DNA of 64,000 bases, taken from contig NZ_CP065037.1 of NCBI RefSeq assembly GCF_019924635.1, forward strand, positions 3,658,001 to 3,722,000. The letters run 5' to 3'. This DNA is from Leifsonia sp. ZF2019. GTDB taxonomy: Bacteria > Actinomycetota > Actinomycetes > Actinomycetales > Microbacteriaceae. The position numbers and the translations under genes were made by a program. Positions 53,177 through 62,168 of the stretch are shown piece after piece; the stretch's first letter is position 1, and each line of letters starts with the position of its first letter. The notes beneath the pieces are model-generated. The model did no database searches, was not told the DNA's origin, and saw only the letters and a program-made list of their open reading frames with translations.

Positions 53177-55639
53177 TCAGTCGCCCTCGGACGCCGCCGC
53201 GGCCAGCTCCGCGCGGGTCTGCCGCCCCGTCTTGCGGAGGCCGTTCGAGATGTGGTGCTCGACGGTGCGGACGCTGATGCTCAGGCGCAGCGCGATCTGG
53301 GCGTTCGTCATCCCGCCGGCCAGGAGGGCGACCTCCCGCTCGCGCGCACTCAACGGCTCGTCCGCATCGAGGGTCGCGGTGAGCGGATGCAGAGGGCTCG
53401 CGGCGCGCGCCTCCAGCCCTCTGCAGAGCGGCTCGAGCTCCGCGGCGACCTCCCGATGGCCCTCGGCGTCGGCGCGCCGCTGACCTGCTCGCAGGATCTG
53501 CGCGACGAGCTGCACATCCTGTCCGACCGCCCCGCCGTCGACCATCGCTCTCAGCTCGCCCACCCGATGGGCCCGCACCGCGGAGGCGGCCCGTGCACTG
53601 TTCACGAACAGTGGTGGCGTGGCCGCCGCCGCCAGCTCCTCGAGCTGGTCGACGATCTCGTCGCCCGTGTCGAAGGTGGCCGCCGAGACCGCAGTCGTCC
53701 ACGCGGAGAGGAGGTACCCGCGCGATCGGCGCAGACGGACGCCGCCGGCGAGCAGACGTTCGAATCCGCGCCGTTCGTCGGCTCTCATCGTCTCCGGAGG
53801 CGTGAGGTCGTTCCCGGTCGCGTACACGGGGCCGGCGAAGGAGGCGTAGGTCGACACGTCCCGCGCGAGGATCCGCGACGCGGCGGACCCGGGCCGATCC
53901 ACGCGTGCCATCGCCGACGCGATGTTGAGGATGCCGCCGAACATCGGGCGGGCGAACATCGTCACCGGCGCGAGACCGAGCGTCGACCTGATCAGCTCGG
54001 ACGCATCCGGGATGCGCCCCTCGAGCGTTGCGGTCAGCACGGCGATGTAGGAGGCGGAGACGAACTCGGTGCGGTCGCGCTCCTGGGCCGCCGCGTCCCG
54101 CTGCGCGAGCGCGTCCGTGTACGCCCCGCGCAGATCGCCCGCGTACGCGTTGACCAGCGACGCGAGGCTCGTCGGCGCGATACCCCGGGTCTTCGCCAGG
54201 ACGGGCGCCAGTTCGGCCTTGGCGCGGCCCACCTCTCCGCTGAAGAGGAAGAGCGTGGCCAGAACCTGACGCGCGAACCCGCTCGTATCCTCGCTCCCCA
54301 GTTCTTCCAGCTCGGCTGCGAATCCCGCCGGCACCGCCTCGAGGAATGCCTGCAGGAGAAGAGCGGCGGACCGGGCGCGCGCCCGCTCCAGGCGGTTGGA
54401 CGCGACCAGTTGCGCCAGAACAGTGAGACCGGCATCGAGGTCGCCGCGGTCGAAGGCGAGCCACGCGGCCCGCTCGAACGTGAACCGGAACAGCTCGTCG
54501 CGTGTCGCGGCGGCGTGCGACGTGCGGGCGAAGACCTCGTCAACGCGGTCTCCGTCGACGAGGGTGCCCGGCGCGTGGAAGACGTACGCGCTCGCGACCG
54601 CCGTCGTCGGGGTGCGCTGCCACTGCCGGAACCGCTCGTCGGCCTCGGTGTCCGCCGCGACGTGGAAGGCCCCCGTCACCACGGATGCCGTCGGTGGTCG
54701 ACGCGAGCGCGGGAACCCGTCCGCGTCGTCGCCGATCAGGACGCGCACCGGATCCTGCGCGAAGAGGTCGCCGATGAGAGGCGGCCAGACGTCGAGAAAT
54801 CGTTCGGACGGGACCACGTCCACGATGCGGACGAAGCCTGCGGCGAGAAGGAGCCCCACGGTCTCGTCGTCTCCGTCGAACGCGCCGCCTCCGAAAGGAA
54901 CGGGACCGTTCAGCGCGACGTGTCGCAGCGCTCTCACGGCCTCCGGGGAGAGGTCGCGGATGCGCCAGCGGAGGAGAGGGATGAGTTGCTCGTTCCAGAG
55001 CGACCGTTCCGCCATCCGCCACAAGCCCGCCTCCTGGCGGAGGAGGCCGGACTGCAGCGCCGACTCCGCGATGGCGACCACGAGCTCCGGGTTGCCGCCC
55101 GAGGTGGAGAGGATGCGCGCGGTGACCGCGGTCGACGGGTCGGCACCCGGCAGTCGGTCGCGCAGCAGTTCGGCGACCCCCTCGAACCCGAGCTCGGGCA
55201 TGGCGACCGTCACCTCCGGCCACACCGGCTCGCTGCGCCCCGCGCTCACGCGCAGCACCCGGACGCTCACGAGCGGAGGACTGACCGAATCGAGCACCTC
55301 CATCGAGACGGCGTCGATCAGGTCCGCATCGTCGATGAGCAACACGGCTCCCGGCGTCTCCAGCAGAGTCCGCTGCATCGCGAGGGCCGCGTCCACCGGG
55401 GTACGCCGCTCCTCCTTCGCCCCCAGCTGCATCGACGCCACCGCGAACCCCGGAAGCTGCAGCGGCCGTGCCGTCTCCGGCGTCCGCAGCACCTCGAATC
55501 CACGTTCTTCCAGCAACCGTCCGATCTGACGCACCGTGGTCGACCGCCCCGACCCCGCACTCCCGACCAACCGAACGCTGCGCCCCTCGGCGACGTGCGC
55601 CGCGACGACCCGTGCCGTCTCAGCGAAGTGGAAGATCAC
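53177..55639 (-). CDS. LAL-type LuxR regulator (AAA ATPase plus LuxR HTH)
   Basis: A large regulator of 820 residues. The N-terminal P-loop region is VRLVGSAGSGRSTTVRQIGR, where the Walker A lysine is replaced by Arg32; Walker B is GAVLLIDDADLID. A long helical (TPR-like) middle follows, and the C-terminal LuxR HTH is SAREREVALLAGGMTNAQIALRLSISVRTVEHHISNGLRKTGRQ (about 755-800). Such proteins are pathway activators. The GTG at 55639 was chosen for GAGAGGGG upstream; a GTG at 55669 is possible. It lies next to a surface-protein gene on the same strand; its targets are unknown. Confidence 0.85.
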   Translation of the reverse strand: MIFHFAETARVVAAHVAEGRSVRLVGSAGSGRSTTVRQIGRLLEERGFEVLRTPETARPLQLPGFAVASMQLGAKEERRTPVDAALAMQRTLLETPGAVLLIDDADLIDAVSMEVLDSVSPPLVSVRVLRVSAGRSEPVWPEVTVAMPELGFEGVAELLRDRLPGADPSTAVTARILSTSGGNPELVVAIAESALQSGLLRQEAGLWRMAERSLWNEQLIPLLRWRIRDLSPEAVRALRHVALNGPVPFGGGAFDGDDETVGLLLAAGFVRIVDVVPSERFLDVWPPLIGDLFAQDPVRVLIGDDADGFPRSRRPPTASVVTGAFHVAADTEADERFRQWQRTPTTAVASAYVFHAPGTLVDGDRVDEVFARTSHAAATRDELFRFTFERAAWLAFDRGDLDAGLTVLAQLVASNRLERARARSAALLLQAFLEAVPAGFAAELEELGSEDTSGFARQVLATLFLFSGEVGRAKAELAPVLAKTRGIAPTSLASLVNAYAGDLRGAYTDALAQRDAAAQERDRTEFVSASYIAVLTATLEGRIPDASELIRSTLGLAPVTMFARPMFGGILNIASAMARVDRPGSAASRILARDVSTYASFAGPVYATGNDLTPPETMRADERRGFERLLAGGVRLRRSRGYLLSAWTTAVSAATFDTGDEIVDQLEELAAAATPPLFVNSARAASAVRAHRVGELRAMVDGGAVGQDVQLVAQILRAGQRRADAEGHREVAAELEPLCRGLEARAASPLHPLTATLDADEPLSAREREVALLAGGMTNAQIALRLSISVRTVEHHISNGLRKTGRQTRAELAAAASEGD

Positions 55640-55737
55640 GCACGGCCCCTCTCGGACGGTTGACTGCACGGTACTCCGGCCGGCGTCGAGGTTGAAGGCA
55701 CGAGCGGGCTCCCGCCGCGGAGGTCAGCGGCCGAGCG

Positions 55738-57018
55738 TCACGAGGCCCGCGCCCGCTCCATCGTCATCCCGCGGATGACGCTGACGACCCCGACGATACC
55801 TCCGGCCGTGAGCAGGGCGCCGACGATGAGGAGCAGGAGATCCTGGCCGGCACCGCCGTCGACTCGGGCGGTGGGGTCCGCCAGGGGAAGGGCGGAGGCG
55901 GGGCCGCCGCGGTCGCCGGTGGCCGGACGCGCGCCGGACGCGCCGGAAGAGCCGCCGGGCTGATCGGCCACGGCGAGCGCCGGCGCGGCCGGGACCGCGG
56001 GGAGCAGCACCACGGCGGAGGCGGTGGAGACAGTCGTGGAGGCCCGCTGCAGAAGGACGAAGAACGACACCGCGGGCGCCCCGGCGACACGCGCCGGGAG
56101 CGGGATGCGCACCGTCGCCTCGCGCATGCCGTCCGCCAGGACGACGGTGCCGGAGGCGGCGGCGTAGTCGAGGCCGGCGCGGGCGGTGCCGTCGGCCGTC
56201 GTGTAGTCGACAGTGGCTTCGCCTGCGGCGGAGCCCCGGGACACCACGACGATCGCGGAGGCGCTGCCCGCGACGACGCTGTTCGCGGCGACCGTCAACG
56301 GGCCGACCGCGCTCGCGCTGGCGAGCGCGGTCGAGGCGGACGACGGGCGGAGCGCGGATCCCTCCGCGGGCACGTAGCGGGCGGTGAGCGTGTGCGCGCC
56401 CGCAGAGGGAGCCACCAGCGTCGCGCGCGCCGATCCTCCCGCGACGGGGACGACGGTCTCGTCCCCGTCGTCGAGGGAGAAGGCGACCGCGCCGCCGCCG
56501 ACCGGTCCGAGCAGCAAGCGCGTGACGGCCGCCGTGACGACGACGGCCCGGCCCGGCTCCGCGGTGGCGGGCGCGCTCAGCGTGACGGCGGTCGCGGCCG
56601 TGCAGGCCGGGGCCGCGGGATCGATGGGGGCGACGGCATCGCGCACCCGCCAGCCGACCGTCGGCTCGGACTGCGCGTCGATCGTGAGGAGGGCGACGCC
56701 GTGGTGCTCACCGGGAAGGAACGTGCTCGGCTGCCCGCGATCGGGGGCGCCGGAGGTCAGATCGTTCTGGCCGCCGCCGGCGGGGATGGTGACAGGCCGA
56801 TCGGCCGTGGACCGGTAGCCCAGGACGACCGTGCGGGACACGACCGCGCCGAGGGGCGCATCCTGCACGCAGTCGACGACAGGAACGATCGCTCCGTCTG
56901 CGGCGGGCGCACTCGCAGCGGGCTCCGCGAGAGCGGCAGGGGCCGCGCCGAGCAGGAGGGCCAGCACGGCGACCCCGATTCCGCACGCCACGCGAAGGTG
57001 GGCAGACGAGCGGGTCAC
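55738..57018 (-). CDS. Secreted/anchored surface protein with Ig-like and Calx-beta domains
   Basis: A 426-residue exported protein. It has a signal peptide (VACGIGVAVLALLLGAAPAALA, cleavage near residue 31), an N-terminal domain with two cysteines (VVDCVQD and PACTAA), an Ig-like beta domain (about 140-225), a Calx-beta domain (about 232-330; ATVDYTTADGTARAGLDYAAASGTVV) and a Gly/Ser/Ala linker. A C-terminal helix (DLLLLIVGALLTAGGIVGVVSVI) with a basic tail anchors it. There is no LPXTG motif. Adhesion or cell-envelope display is a plausible role. It is downstream-adjacent to purM and upstream of the LAL regulator on the same strand. Confidence 0.75.
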   Translation of the reverse strand: MTRSSAHLRVACGIGVAVLALLLGAAPAALAEPAASAPAADGAIVPVVDCVQDAPLGAVVSRTVVLGYRSTADRPVTIPAGGGQNDLTSGAPDRGQPSTFLPGEHHGVALLTIDAQSEPTVGWRVRDAVAPIDPAAPACTAATAVTLSAPATAEPGRAVVVTAAVTRLLLGPVGGGAVAFSLDDGDETVVPVAGGSARATLVAPSAGAHTLTARYVPAEGSALRPSSASTALASASAVGPLTVAANSVVAGSASAIVVVSRGSAAGEATVDYTTADGTARAGLDYAAASGTVVLADGMREATVRIPLPARVAGAPAVSFFVLLQRASTTVSTASAVVLLPAVPAAPALAVADQPGGSSGASGARPATGDRGGPASALPLADPTARVDGGAGQDLLLLIVGALLTAGGIVGVVSVIRGMTMERARAS

Positions 57019-57088
57019 CCGGCCACTCTATCCGCTGGCCCGTGAGCGCCGCTCCGACCAGAACAGGGCACGCCGGGCACGGCGGAAG

Positions 57089-57107
57089 GCCCGCCTCCCG
57101 GGCGGGC
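57089..57107. terminator. Terminator hairpin of purM
   Basis: GCCCGCC-tcccg-GGCGGGC forms a perfect 7-base GC stem 7 bases beyond the leftward purM stop at 57114; leftwards it is followed by CTTCC. Confidence 0.6.
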
Positions 57108-57113
57108 GGGGGG

Positions 57114-58235
57114 TCATCCCGCGTACGAGCCGACCAGACGGACCGCGCCGCCGTCGACGCCCTTCGTTCCCTGCTCGAACCCGGCGAGGTCCCGGGCGGA
57201 GGTCGAGACCGTGCCCGCACGCCAGGTCGGGATCCCGTCGGCGGCGAGCGCCGCAGCGACCGCGTCGGCGGCCTCCGACGCCACGACCGCGAACATCCCG
57301 ATGCCGAGGTTCCAGGTGCCCTCGGACGACTCGAGCGTGCTTCCGGCGAGGTCGCTCAGGATGCGGAACACCGGGCTCGGCGACCACGTCGAACGATCCA
57401 CCTCGACCCACGAGCCGACGGGCAGCACGCGAGCCAGATTGGCGGCGATGCCGCCGCCCGTGACATGGCTCAGCGCGTGCACGGCCCCGCGGAGCGACGG
57501 CTCCTGGAGCACGCGCAGCAGCGGCGAGGTGTAGAGGCGCGTCGGCTCGAGGAGCGCCTCGCCCACCGAGCCGCCGAAGTCCTCCGAGTGGTCGGTGAAG
57601 CCGATGTTCCGCTGCGCGAGGATGTGCCGCACCAGCGAGTACCCGTTGGAGTGCAGTCCCGACGATTCCAGCGCGAGCACGACATCGCCGTCGCGCACGC
57701 GATCGGCTCCGAGCAGCTCGTCGGCCTCCACCGCGCCGACGGCGGCTCCGGCCACGTCGTAGTCGTCGGGGCCGAGCAGGCCCGGGTGCTCGGCGGTCTC
57801 GCCGCCCACCAGCGCCGTGCCGGTCGCCTCGCACGCCCCGGCGATGCCGGCGACGATCGCGGCGATGCGCTCGGGCACGACCGTGCCGCACGCGATGTAG
57901 TCGGTCATGAACAGCGGGCGCGCACCGACCACGACGATGTCGTCGACGACCATGCCGACGAGGTCCTGCCCGATGGTGTCGTGCTTGTCGATCGCCTGGG
58001 CGATCGCGACCTTGGTGCCGACGCCGTCGGTGGAGGTCGCCAGCAGCGGACGGCGGAAGTCCTTCAGGAACGACACGTCGAAGAGCCCGGCGAAACCGCC
58101 CACTCCCCCGAAGACCTCGGGACCGTGCGTGCGCGCGACGGCGGTCTTCATGAGCTCGACCGCGCGGTCCCCGGCGGCCGTGTCGACGCCGGCGGCGGCG
58201 TAGGAGGAGGACGAGGATGCGGTGGAGTCGGTCAC
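57114..58235 (-). CDS. purM: Phosphoribosylformylglycinamidine cyclo-ligase (AIR synthetase)
   Basis: A 373-residue purine enzyme closing the imidazole ring of FGAM to AIR with ATP. Signature segments are SSYAAAGVDTAAGDRAVELMK, LLATSTDGVGTKVAIAQ, DLVGMVVDDIVVVGARPLFMTDYIACG, ALVGGETAEHPG and SSGLHSNGYSLVR. The GTG at 58235 was chosen because TACGAT (58247-58242) is 6 bases upstream, matching the arrangement at purC; an upstream frame to 58274 is rejected. The gene lies 57 bases downstream of purF, so it may be both cotranscribed and separately transcribed. Confidence 0.96.
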   Translation of the reverse strand: MTDSTASSSSSYAAAGVDTAAGDRAVELMKTAVARTHGPEVFGGVGGFAGLFDVSFLKDFRRPLLATSTDGVGTKVAIAQAIDKHDTIGQDLVGMVVDDIVVVGARPLFMTDYIACGTVVPERIAAIVAGIAGACEATGTALVGGETAEHPGLLGPDDYDVAGAAVGAVEADELLGADRVRDGDVVLALESSGLHSNGYSLVRHILAQRNIGFTDHSEDFGGSVGEALLEPTRLYTSPLLRVLQEPSLRGAVHALSHVTGGGIAANLARVLPVGSWVEVDRSTWSPSPVFRILSDLAGSTLESSEGTWNLGIGMFAVVASEAADAVAAALAADGIPTWRAGTVSTSARDLAGFEQGTKGVDGGAVRLVGSYAG

Positions 58236-58241
58236 CCGCCA

Positions 58242-58247
58242 ATCGTA
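58242..58247 (-). promoter_or_regulatory. -10 box of leaderless purM transcript
   Basis: TACGAT ends 6 bases before the purM GTG. The stretch TACGATTGGCGGGTGA nearly repeats TACGATGGACGGGTGA at purC (63548-63563). Confidence 0.55.
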
Positions 58248-58292
58248 CCCGGGGTGCGGCGGCTCCCCGGTCACCCCGGTCGCCCGGGTGCG

Positions 58293-59885
58293 CTACTCCT
58301 GGCGCCCCGGATCACCGAACGAGAGCAGGCGCTCGTACTCGGAGTCCGGGCCGGGCTCGCAGCCGTCCGATGCGGCGTCCGCGCCGGTGTCGGTCTCGGC
58401 GATCGCGACGGCGGGCGCTGCCTGCTCGGTGCGCTCGAGGAGGTTCTTGCCGAGGTGGTGCGCGTCCGGGAGCTCGATCGGGTACTGGCCGGTGAAGCAG
58501 GCGGTGCAGAGGCGCTCGCGCGGCTGCTCGGTCGCGTCGATCATGCCGTCCTCCGACAGGTAGCCGAGGCTGTCGGCGCCGATGGACTGGCGCACCTCCT
58601 CGACGCCGAGGCCGGTGGCGATGAGCTCGGCACGGGAGGCGAAATCGATGCCGTAGAAGCACGGCCAGGTGATGGGCGGGCTGGAGATGCGCACGTGCAC
58701 CTCGGCCGCGCCGGCCTCCCGCAGCATCGAGACGAGCGCGCGCTGCGTGTTGCCGCGCACGATCGAGTCGTCGACCACCACGAGGCGCTTGCCCTTGATG
58801 ACCTCCTTGAGCGGATTCAGCTTGAGCTTGATGCCGCGCTGGCGGATGGTCTGCGAGGGCTGGATGAAGGTGCGGCCGACGTAGGAGTTCTTGACCAGGC
58901 CCTGCCCGAACGGGATGCCGGACGCCTGCGCGTAGCCGATCGCCGCCGGCGTGCCGGACTCGGGGGTCGGGATGACGAGGTCGGCCTCGACCTCGTGCTC
59001 CCGGGCGAGCTGGCGCCCCATCTCGACCCGGGCCTCGTAGACGCCGCGACCGGCGATCGTGGTGTCGGGACGGGCCAGGTAGACGTACTCGAAGACGCAG
59101 CCGGCGCGCTTCTCGGCAGCGAACCGCGCGGTGCGCAGGCCGTTCTCGTCGATCACGACGAGCTCGCCGGGCTCCACCTCGCGCACGAAACTGGCGCCGA
59201 CGATGTCGAGGGCTGCGGTCTCGGAGGCGACGACCCAGCCGCGGTCGAGGCGGCCGAGCACCAGCGGGCGCACGCCCTGCGGGTCGCGGGCGGCGTAGAG
59301 CGTGTGCTCGTCCATGAAGACGAGGCAGAAGGCACCCCGCAGACGCGGGAGCACCTCCAGGGCAGTGGCCTCGAGCGTGTGGTCGAGGTCGCCCGTGAGC
59401 AGTGCGGTCACGACGGCCGTGTCGGTCGTGTTGCCGCGGGTGAGCTCGCCGTCGAGCTCGGGGTAGCGCTCGTGGACGAGCTGCATCAGCTCGGCGGTGT
59501 TGGTCAGATTGCCGTTGTGGCCGAGCGCGACAGTGCCGCTGGTCGTGCGGCCGAGCGTCGGCTGCGCGTTCTGCCAGCTGGAGGCTCCGGTCGTGGAGTA
59601 GCGCGTGTGACCGACGGCGATGTGACCGGGGAGCGAGTTCAGCGCGTTCTCGTTGAACACCTGGGAGACCAGGCCCATGTCTTTGTAGATGAGGATCTTG
59701 TCGCCGTCGCTCGTCGCGATGCCCGCCGACTCCTGCCCGCGGTGCTGCAGCGCATAGAGGCCGAAGTAGCTGAGCTTGGCGACCTCCTCGCCGGGGGCCC
59801 AGACGCCGAAGACGCCGCACGCGTCCTGCGGGCCCTTCTCACCGGGCAGCAGATCATGACTGAGAAGACCGTCGCCTCCGGCCAC
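58293..59885 (-). CDS. purF: Amidophosphoribosyltransferase
   Basis: A 530-residue enzyme making 5-phosphoribosylamine from PRPP and glutamine, the committed step of purine synthesis. A 22-residue propeptide precedes the catalytic Cys23 (QDACGVFGVWAPG). The glutaminase domain continues through GHTRYSTTGASSWQNAQP and GLGHNG-like VALGHNGNL. The phosphoribosyltransferase domain has the PRPP loop RLVVVDDSIVRGNTQRALV. Cysteines around the middle (RAGCVFEYVY) and end (CTACFTGQYP) suit the Fe-S type. The GTG start has AAAGGGG upstream. Confidence 0.96.
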   Translation of the reverse strand: MAGGDGLLSHDLLPGEKGPQDACGVFGVWAPGEEVAKLSYFGLYALQHRGQESAGIATSDGDKILIYKDMGLVSQVFNENALNSLPGHIAVGHTRYSTTGASSWQNAQPTLGRTTSGTVALGHNGNLTNTAELMQLVHERYPELDGELTRGNTTDTAVVTALLTGDLDHTLEATALEVLPRLRGAFCLVFMDEHTLYAARDPQGVRPLVLGRLDRGWVVASETAALDIVGASFVREVEPGELVVIDENGLRTARFAAEKRAGCVFEYVYLARPDTTIAGRGVYEARVEMGRQLAREHEVEADLVIPTPESGTPAAIGYAQASGIPFGQGLVKNSYVGRTFIQPSQTIRQRGIKLKLNPLKEVIKGKRLVVVDDSIVRGNTQRALVSMLREAGAAEVHVRISSPPITWPCFYGIDFASRAELIATGLGVEEVRQSIGADSLGYLSEDGMIDATEQPRERLCTACFTGQYPIELPDAHHLGKNLLERTEQAAPAVAIAETDTGADAASDGCEPGPDSEYERLLSFGDPGRQE

Positions 59886-59917
59886 AGCGGACCCCTTTCT
59901 CGAGGTGTGTCGTGTGT

Positions 59918-60313
59918 TCAGCTCTCGGGGTGGGAGGCGGGGCGTTCACCGTCGGGCTCGACACCGGTGCGCGGGGTCTCGCCGGGCTCGGCGTCCTCGG
60001 GCTCCTCCACGGGGATGTGCACGTCGATTCTATCCGCCTGGACGCTGCGCGCGCGCCGGGAGGTGGAGCGGTCGACGATCAGCGCGACGACGCTGCCGAC
60101 CGCGACGCCGACGGCCACGCCGATCGCCAGCAGGAAGCCGAAGACGCTCCCGCGGTCGTAGGTCGGGTTCTCGGGGAACGAGAATGTGAGGACGAGGGCG
60201 ACGATCGCGAAGAGCACGGCGCCGGTGAGCATGAAGCGGAAGTACCGCGGCGAACGGTGCACCCGCACCTCCGCCTCGGTGACGGACGCCTGCTCCTCCG
60301 GATCAACGCTCAT
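59918..60313 (-). CDS. Small two-helix membrane protein, unknown function
   Basis: A 131-residue protein with a charged N-terminus, two transmembrane helices (about 28-48 and 60-85, separated by SFPENPTYDRGS) and an acidic Pro/Glu-rich tail. I do not recognise a named family, though similar proteins sit beside purF in relatives of this group. It lies 32 bases upstream of purF on the same strand and is probably cotranscribed. The ATG at 60313 has GGGGGG directly upstream. Confidence 0.75.
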   Translation of the reverse strand: MSVDPEEQASVTEAEVRVHRSPRYFRFMLTGAVLFAIVALVLTFSFPENPTYDRGSVFGFLLAIGVAVGVAVGSVVALIVDRSTSRRARSVQADRIDVHIPVEEPEDAEPGETPRTGVEPDGERPASHPES

Positions 60314-60378
60314 CCCCCCATTCTCCCCTACCCCGCCTGGGCGAACGCGCGTCGTCGGCGCAGGGATGCGGGACGCGG

Positions 60379-60735
60379 TCAGTACCGGAGCGGGAGCAGG
60401 CCCTCGAGGGAGGCGCGCTGGCCGGAGGCGTGCACGGCTCCGGAGGCGAGGCCATCGTCCCAGCTCAGCGCACCGGAGGCGAGGGCGAGCCACGTGCGCG
60501 GGTCGGTCTCGATCACGTTGGGCGGGGTGCCGCGCGTATGCCGCGGGCCCGGGATGCACTGGGTCGCGCCGAAGGGCGGGACGCGCACCTCGACGGTGTT
60601 GCCCGGGGCGCGCTCGGCCAGCAGCTGGAGAAGGTAGCGCACGGCGGTCGCGGTGGTGTTGCGGTCGGCGCCCTCGGTGAGCGCGGCGCGCACGGCGGGA
60701 CCGCCCTCGGAGTCGGGGATCTTCGCTCGGGCCAT
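60379..60735 (-). CDS. Sterol-carrier-family (SCP-like) small protein
   Basis: A 118-residue protein with the actinobacterial SCP-like pattern VEVRVPPFGATQCIPGPRHTRGTPPNVIETDPRTWLALASGALSWDDGLASGAVHASGQRA. The ETDPRTWLALASG stretch is the conserved lipid-pocket element of this family. Function is unknown; it is commonly found near purine genes in Microbacteriaceae. Probably the first gene of the leftward purF-purM transcription unit, divergent from purD by 98 bases. Confidence 0.85.
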   Translation of the reverse strand: MARAKIPDSEGGPAVRAALTEGADRNTTATAVRYLLQLLAERAPGNTVEVRVPPFGATQCIPGPRHTRGTPPNVIETDPRTWLALASGALSWDDGLASGAVHASGQRASLEGLLPLRY

Positions 60736-60821
60736 GACCCCATCCTCCCACCGTGCACATCCGGGAGCCGGCGGAAGCGACTCCGGAGCACGGCCGGGCC
60801 GTAACGCCCCTCCCGGCCCTC

Positions 60822-60827
60822 TAGCAT
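60822..60827 (+). promoter_or_regulatory. -10 box of leaderless purD transcript
   Basis: TAGCAT ends 6 bases before the GTG at 60834, with no Shine-Dalgarno sequence; it fixes the purD start. Confidence 0.55.
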
Positions 60828-60833
60828 GGTCGC

Positions 60834-62087
60834 GTGAAGATTCTCGTCCTCGGTTCCGGTGCCCGCGAGCACGCCATCATCACCGCGCTCCTCGCGGAGG
60901 AGGCGGGCCACCACATCGTCGCCGCCCCCGGCAACGCCGGCATCGCCGCGGATGTGCCGGTCGAGACCGGCCTCGACATGCTCGACGGCGCGGCGGTGGC
61001 GGAGTACGCGATCGAGAACGGCATCGAGCTCGTGGTGATCGGTCCCGAGGCCCCGCTGGTCGCCGGGGTGGCCGACCCGCTGCGCACCCGCGGCATCCCG
61101 GTCTTCGGTCCGGGCAAGGCGGCGGCGCAGCTGGAGGGGTCGAAGACCTTCGCGAAGCGCGTCATGGAGGCCGCCGGGGTGCCGACCGGCCGCGCCGTGC
61201 GCGCGGCCACCCTCGCCGACGTCGAATCCGCGCTCGACGATCTCGGTGCCCCGTACGTCATCAAGGCCGACGGGCTGGCCGCTGGCAAGGGCGTGCTCGT
61301 CACCGAGGACCGCGCCGCCGCGCTCGCGCACGCCGAGCACTACCTGACGCAGGGCGGGGTCCTGATCGAGGAGTTCCTCGACGGCCAGGAGGTCTCGCTC
61401 TTCCTCGTCAGCGACGGCCACACCGTGCTCCCGCTCAGCCCGGCCCAGGACTACAAGCGCCTCCTCGACGGCGACGCCGGACCCAACACCGGGGGGATGG
61501 GCGCCTACTCGCCGCTCCCTTGGCTCCCGGAGACCTTCGTCGACGAGGTCATCGACACCGTCGCGCTGCCGACCGTGCGCCGGCTGGCCGTCGAGCAGAC
61601 GCCGTTCATCGGGCTCCTTTACTGCGGACTGATCGTGACGGAGCGCGGCATCCGCGTGATCGAGTTCAACGCGCGCTTCGGCGACCCGGAGACGCAGGTC
61701 GTCCTCCCTCGGCTGGTCACGCCGCTGTCGTCGCTGCTGTTCGCGGCGGCGACCGGAGCGCTGGCCGGGATGCCGCGGCCGGAGTTCGCGCTCGACACGG
61801 CGGTCACCGTGGTGGTCGCGAGCGAGGGGTACCCGGAGGCGCCGCTGACCGGCCGCCCTATCACCGGACTGGAGGCGGCAGCCGAGGTCCCCGAGGTGAC
61901 GATCGCCCACGCGGCGACCGCACGCGACGCGTCGGGTGCGCTGATCGCGACCGGCGGCCGGGTGCTCTCGGTGGTCGCCCGCGGCACGACCTTCGCCGAG
62001 GCGCGCGAACGCGCCTACGCCGCCGTCGACCGCATCCACCTCCCCGGTTCCCAGCACCGCACGGACATCGCCGCCCGCGTCTCCTGA
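60834..62087 (+). CDS. purD: Phosphoribosylamine-glycine ligase (GAR synthetase)
   Basis: A 417-residue ATP-grasp enzyme joining phosphoribosylamine and glycine, the step after PurF. Signatures are VKILVLGSGAREHAIITALL at the N-terminus, the ATP-grasp segment YVIKADGLAAGKGVLV, LLDGDAGPNTGGMGAYSPLPW and IEFNARFGDPETQVVLPRL. Normal length. Divergent from the SCP-purF-purM unit and convergent with alditol oxidase, with a family C palindrome after the stop. Confidence 0.97.
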   Translation: MKILVLGSGAREHAIITALLAEEAGHHIVAAPGNAGIAADVPVETGLDMLDGAAVAEYAIENGIELVVIGPEAPLVAGVADPLRTRGIPVFGPGKAAAQLEGSKTFAKRVMEAAGVPTGRAVRAATLADVESALDDLGAPYVIKADGLAAGKGVLVTEDRAAALAHAEHYLTQGGVLIEEFLDGQEVSLFLVSDGHTVLPLSPAQDYKRLLDGDAGPNTGGMGAYSPLPWLPETFVDEVIDTVALPTVRRLAVEQTPFIGLLYCGLIVTERGIRVIEFNARFGDPETQVVLPRLVTPLSSLLFAAATGALAGMPRPEFALDTAVTVVVASEGYPEAPLTGRPITGLEAAAEVPEVTIAHAATARDASGALIATGGRVLSVVARGTTFAEARERAYAAVDRIHLPGSQHRTDIAARVS

Positions 62088-62102
62088 CCCGCGGCCTCGA
62101 GG

Positions 62103-62162
62103 CCACCGAGGCGGCCGATAGTCAGGCGTCTGGGCGGATTCGACCCCATTTCGGGCCGCTTC
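62103..62162. repeat. Family C palindromic element, copy 3 (inverted, diverged)
   Basis: Read on the minus strand it starts GAAGCGGCCCGAAATGGGGT and ends GGCCGCCTCGGTGG, aligning with copies at 2682 and 26824 but with more changes. It fills the 81-base gap between convergent purD and the alditol oxidase gene. Confidence 0.5.
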
Positions 62163-62168
62163 GGCGGC

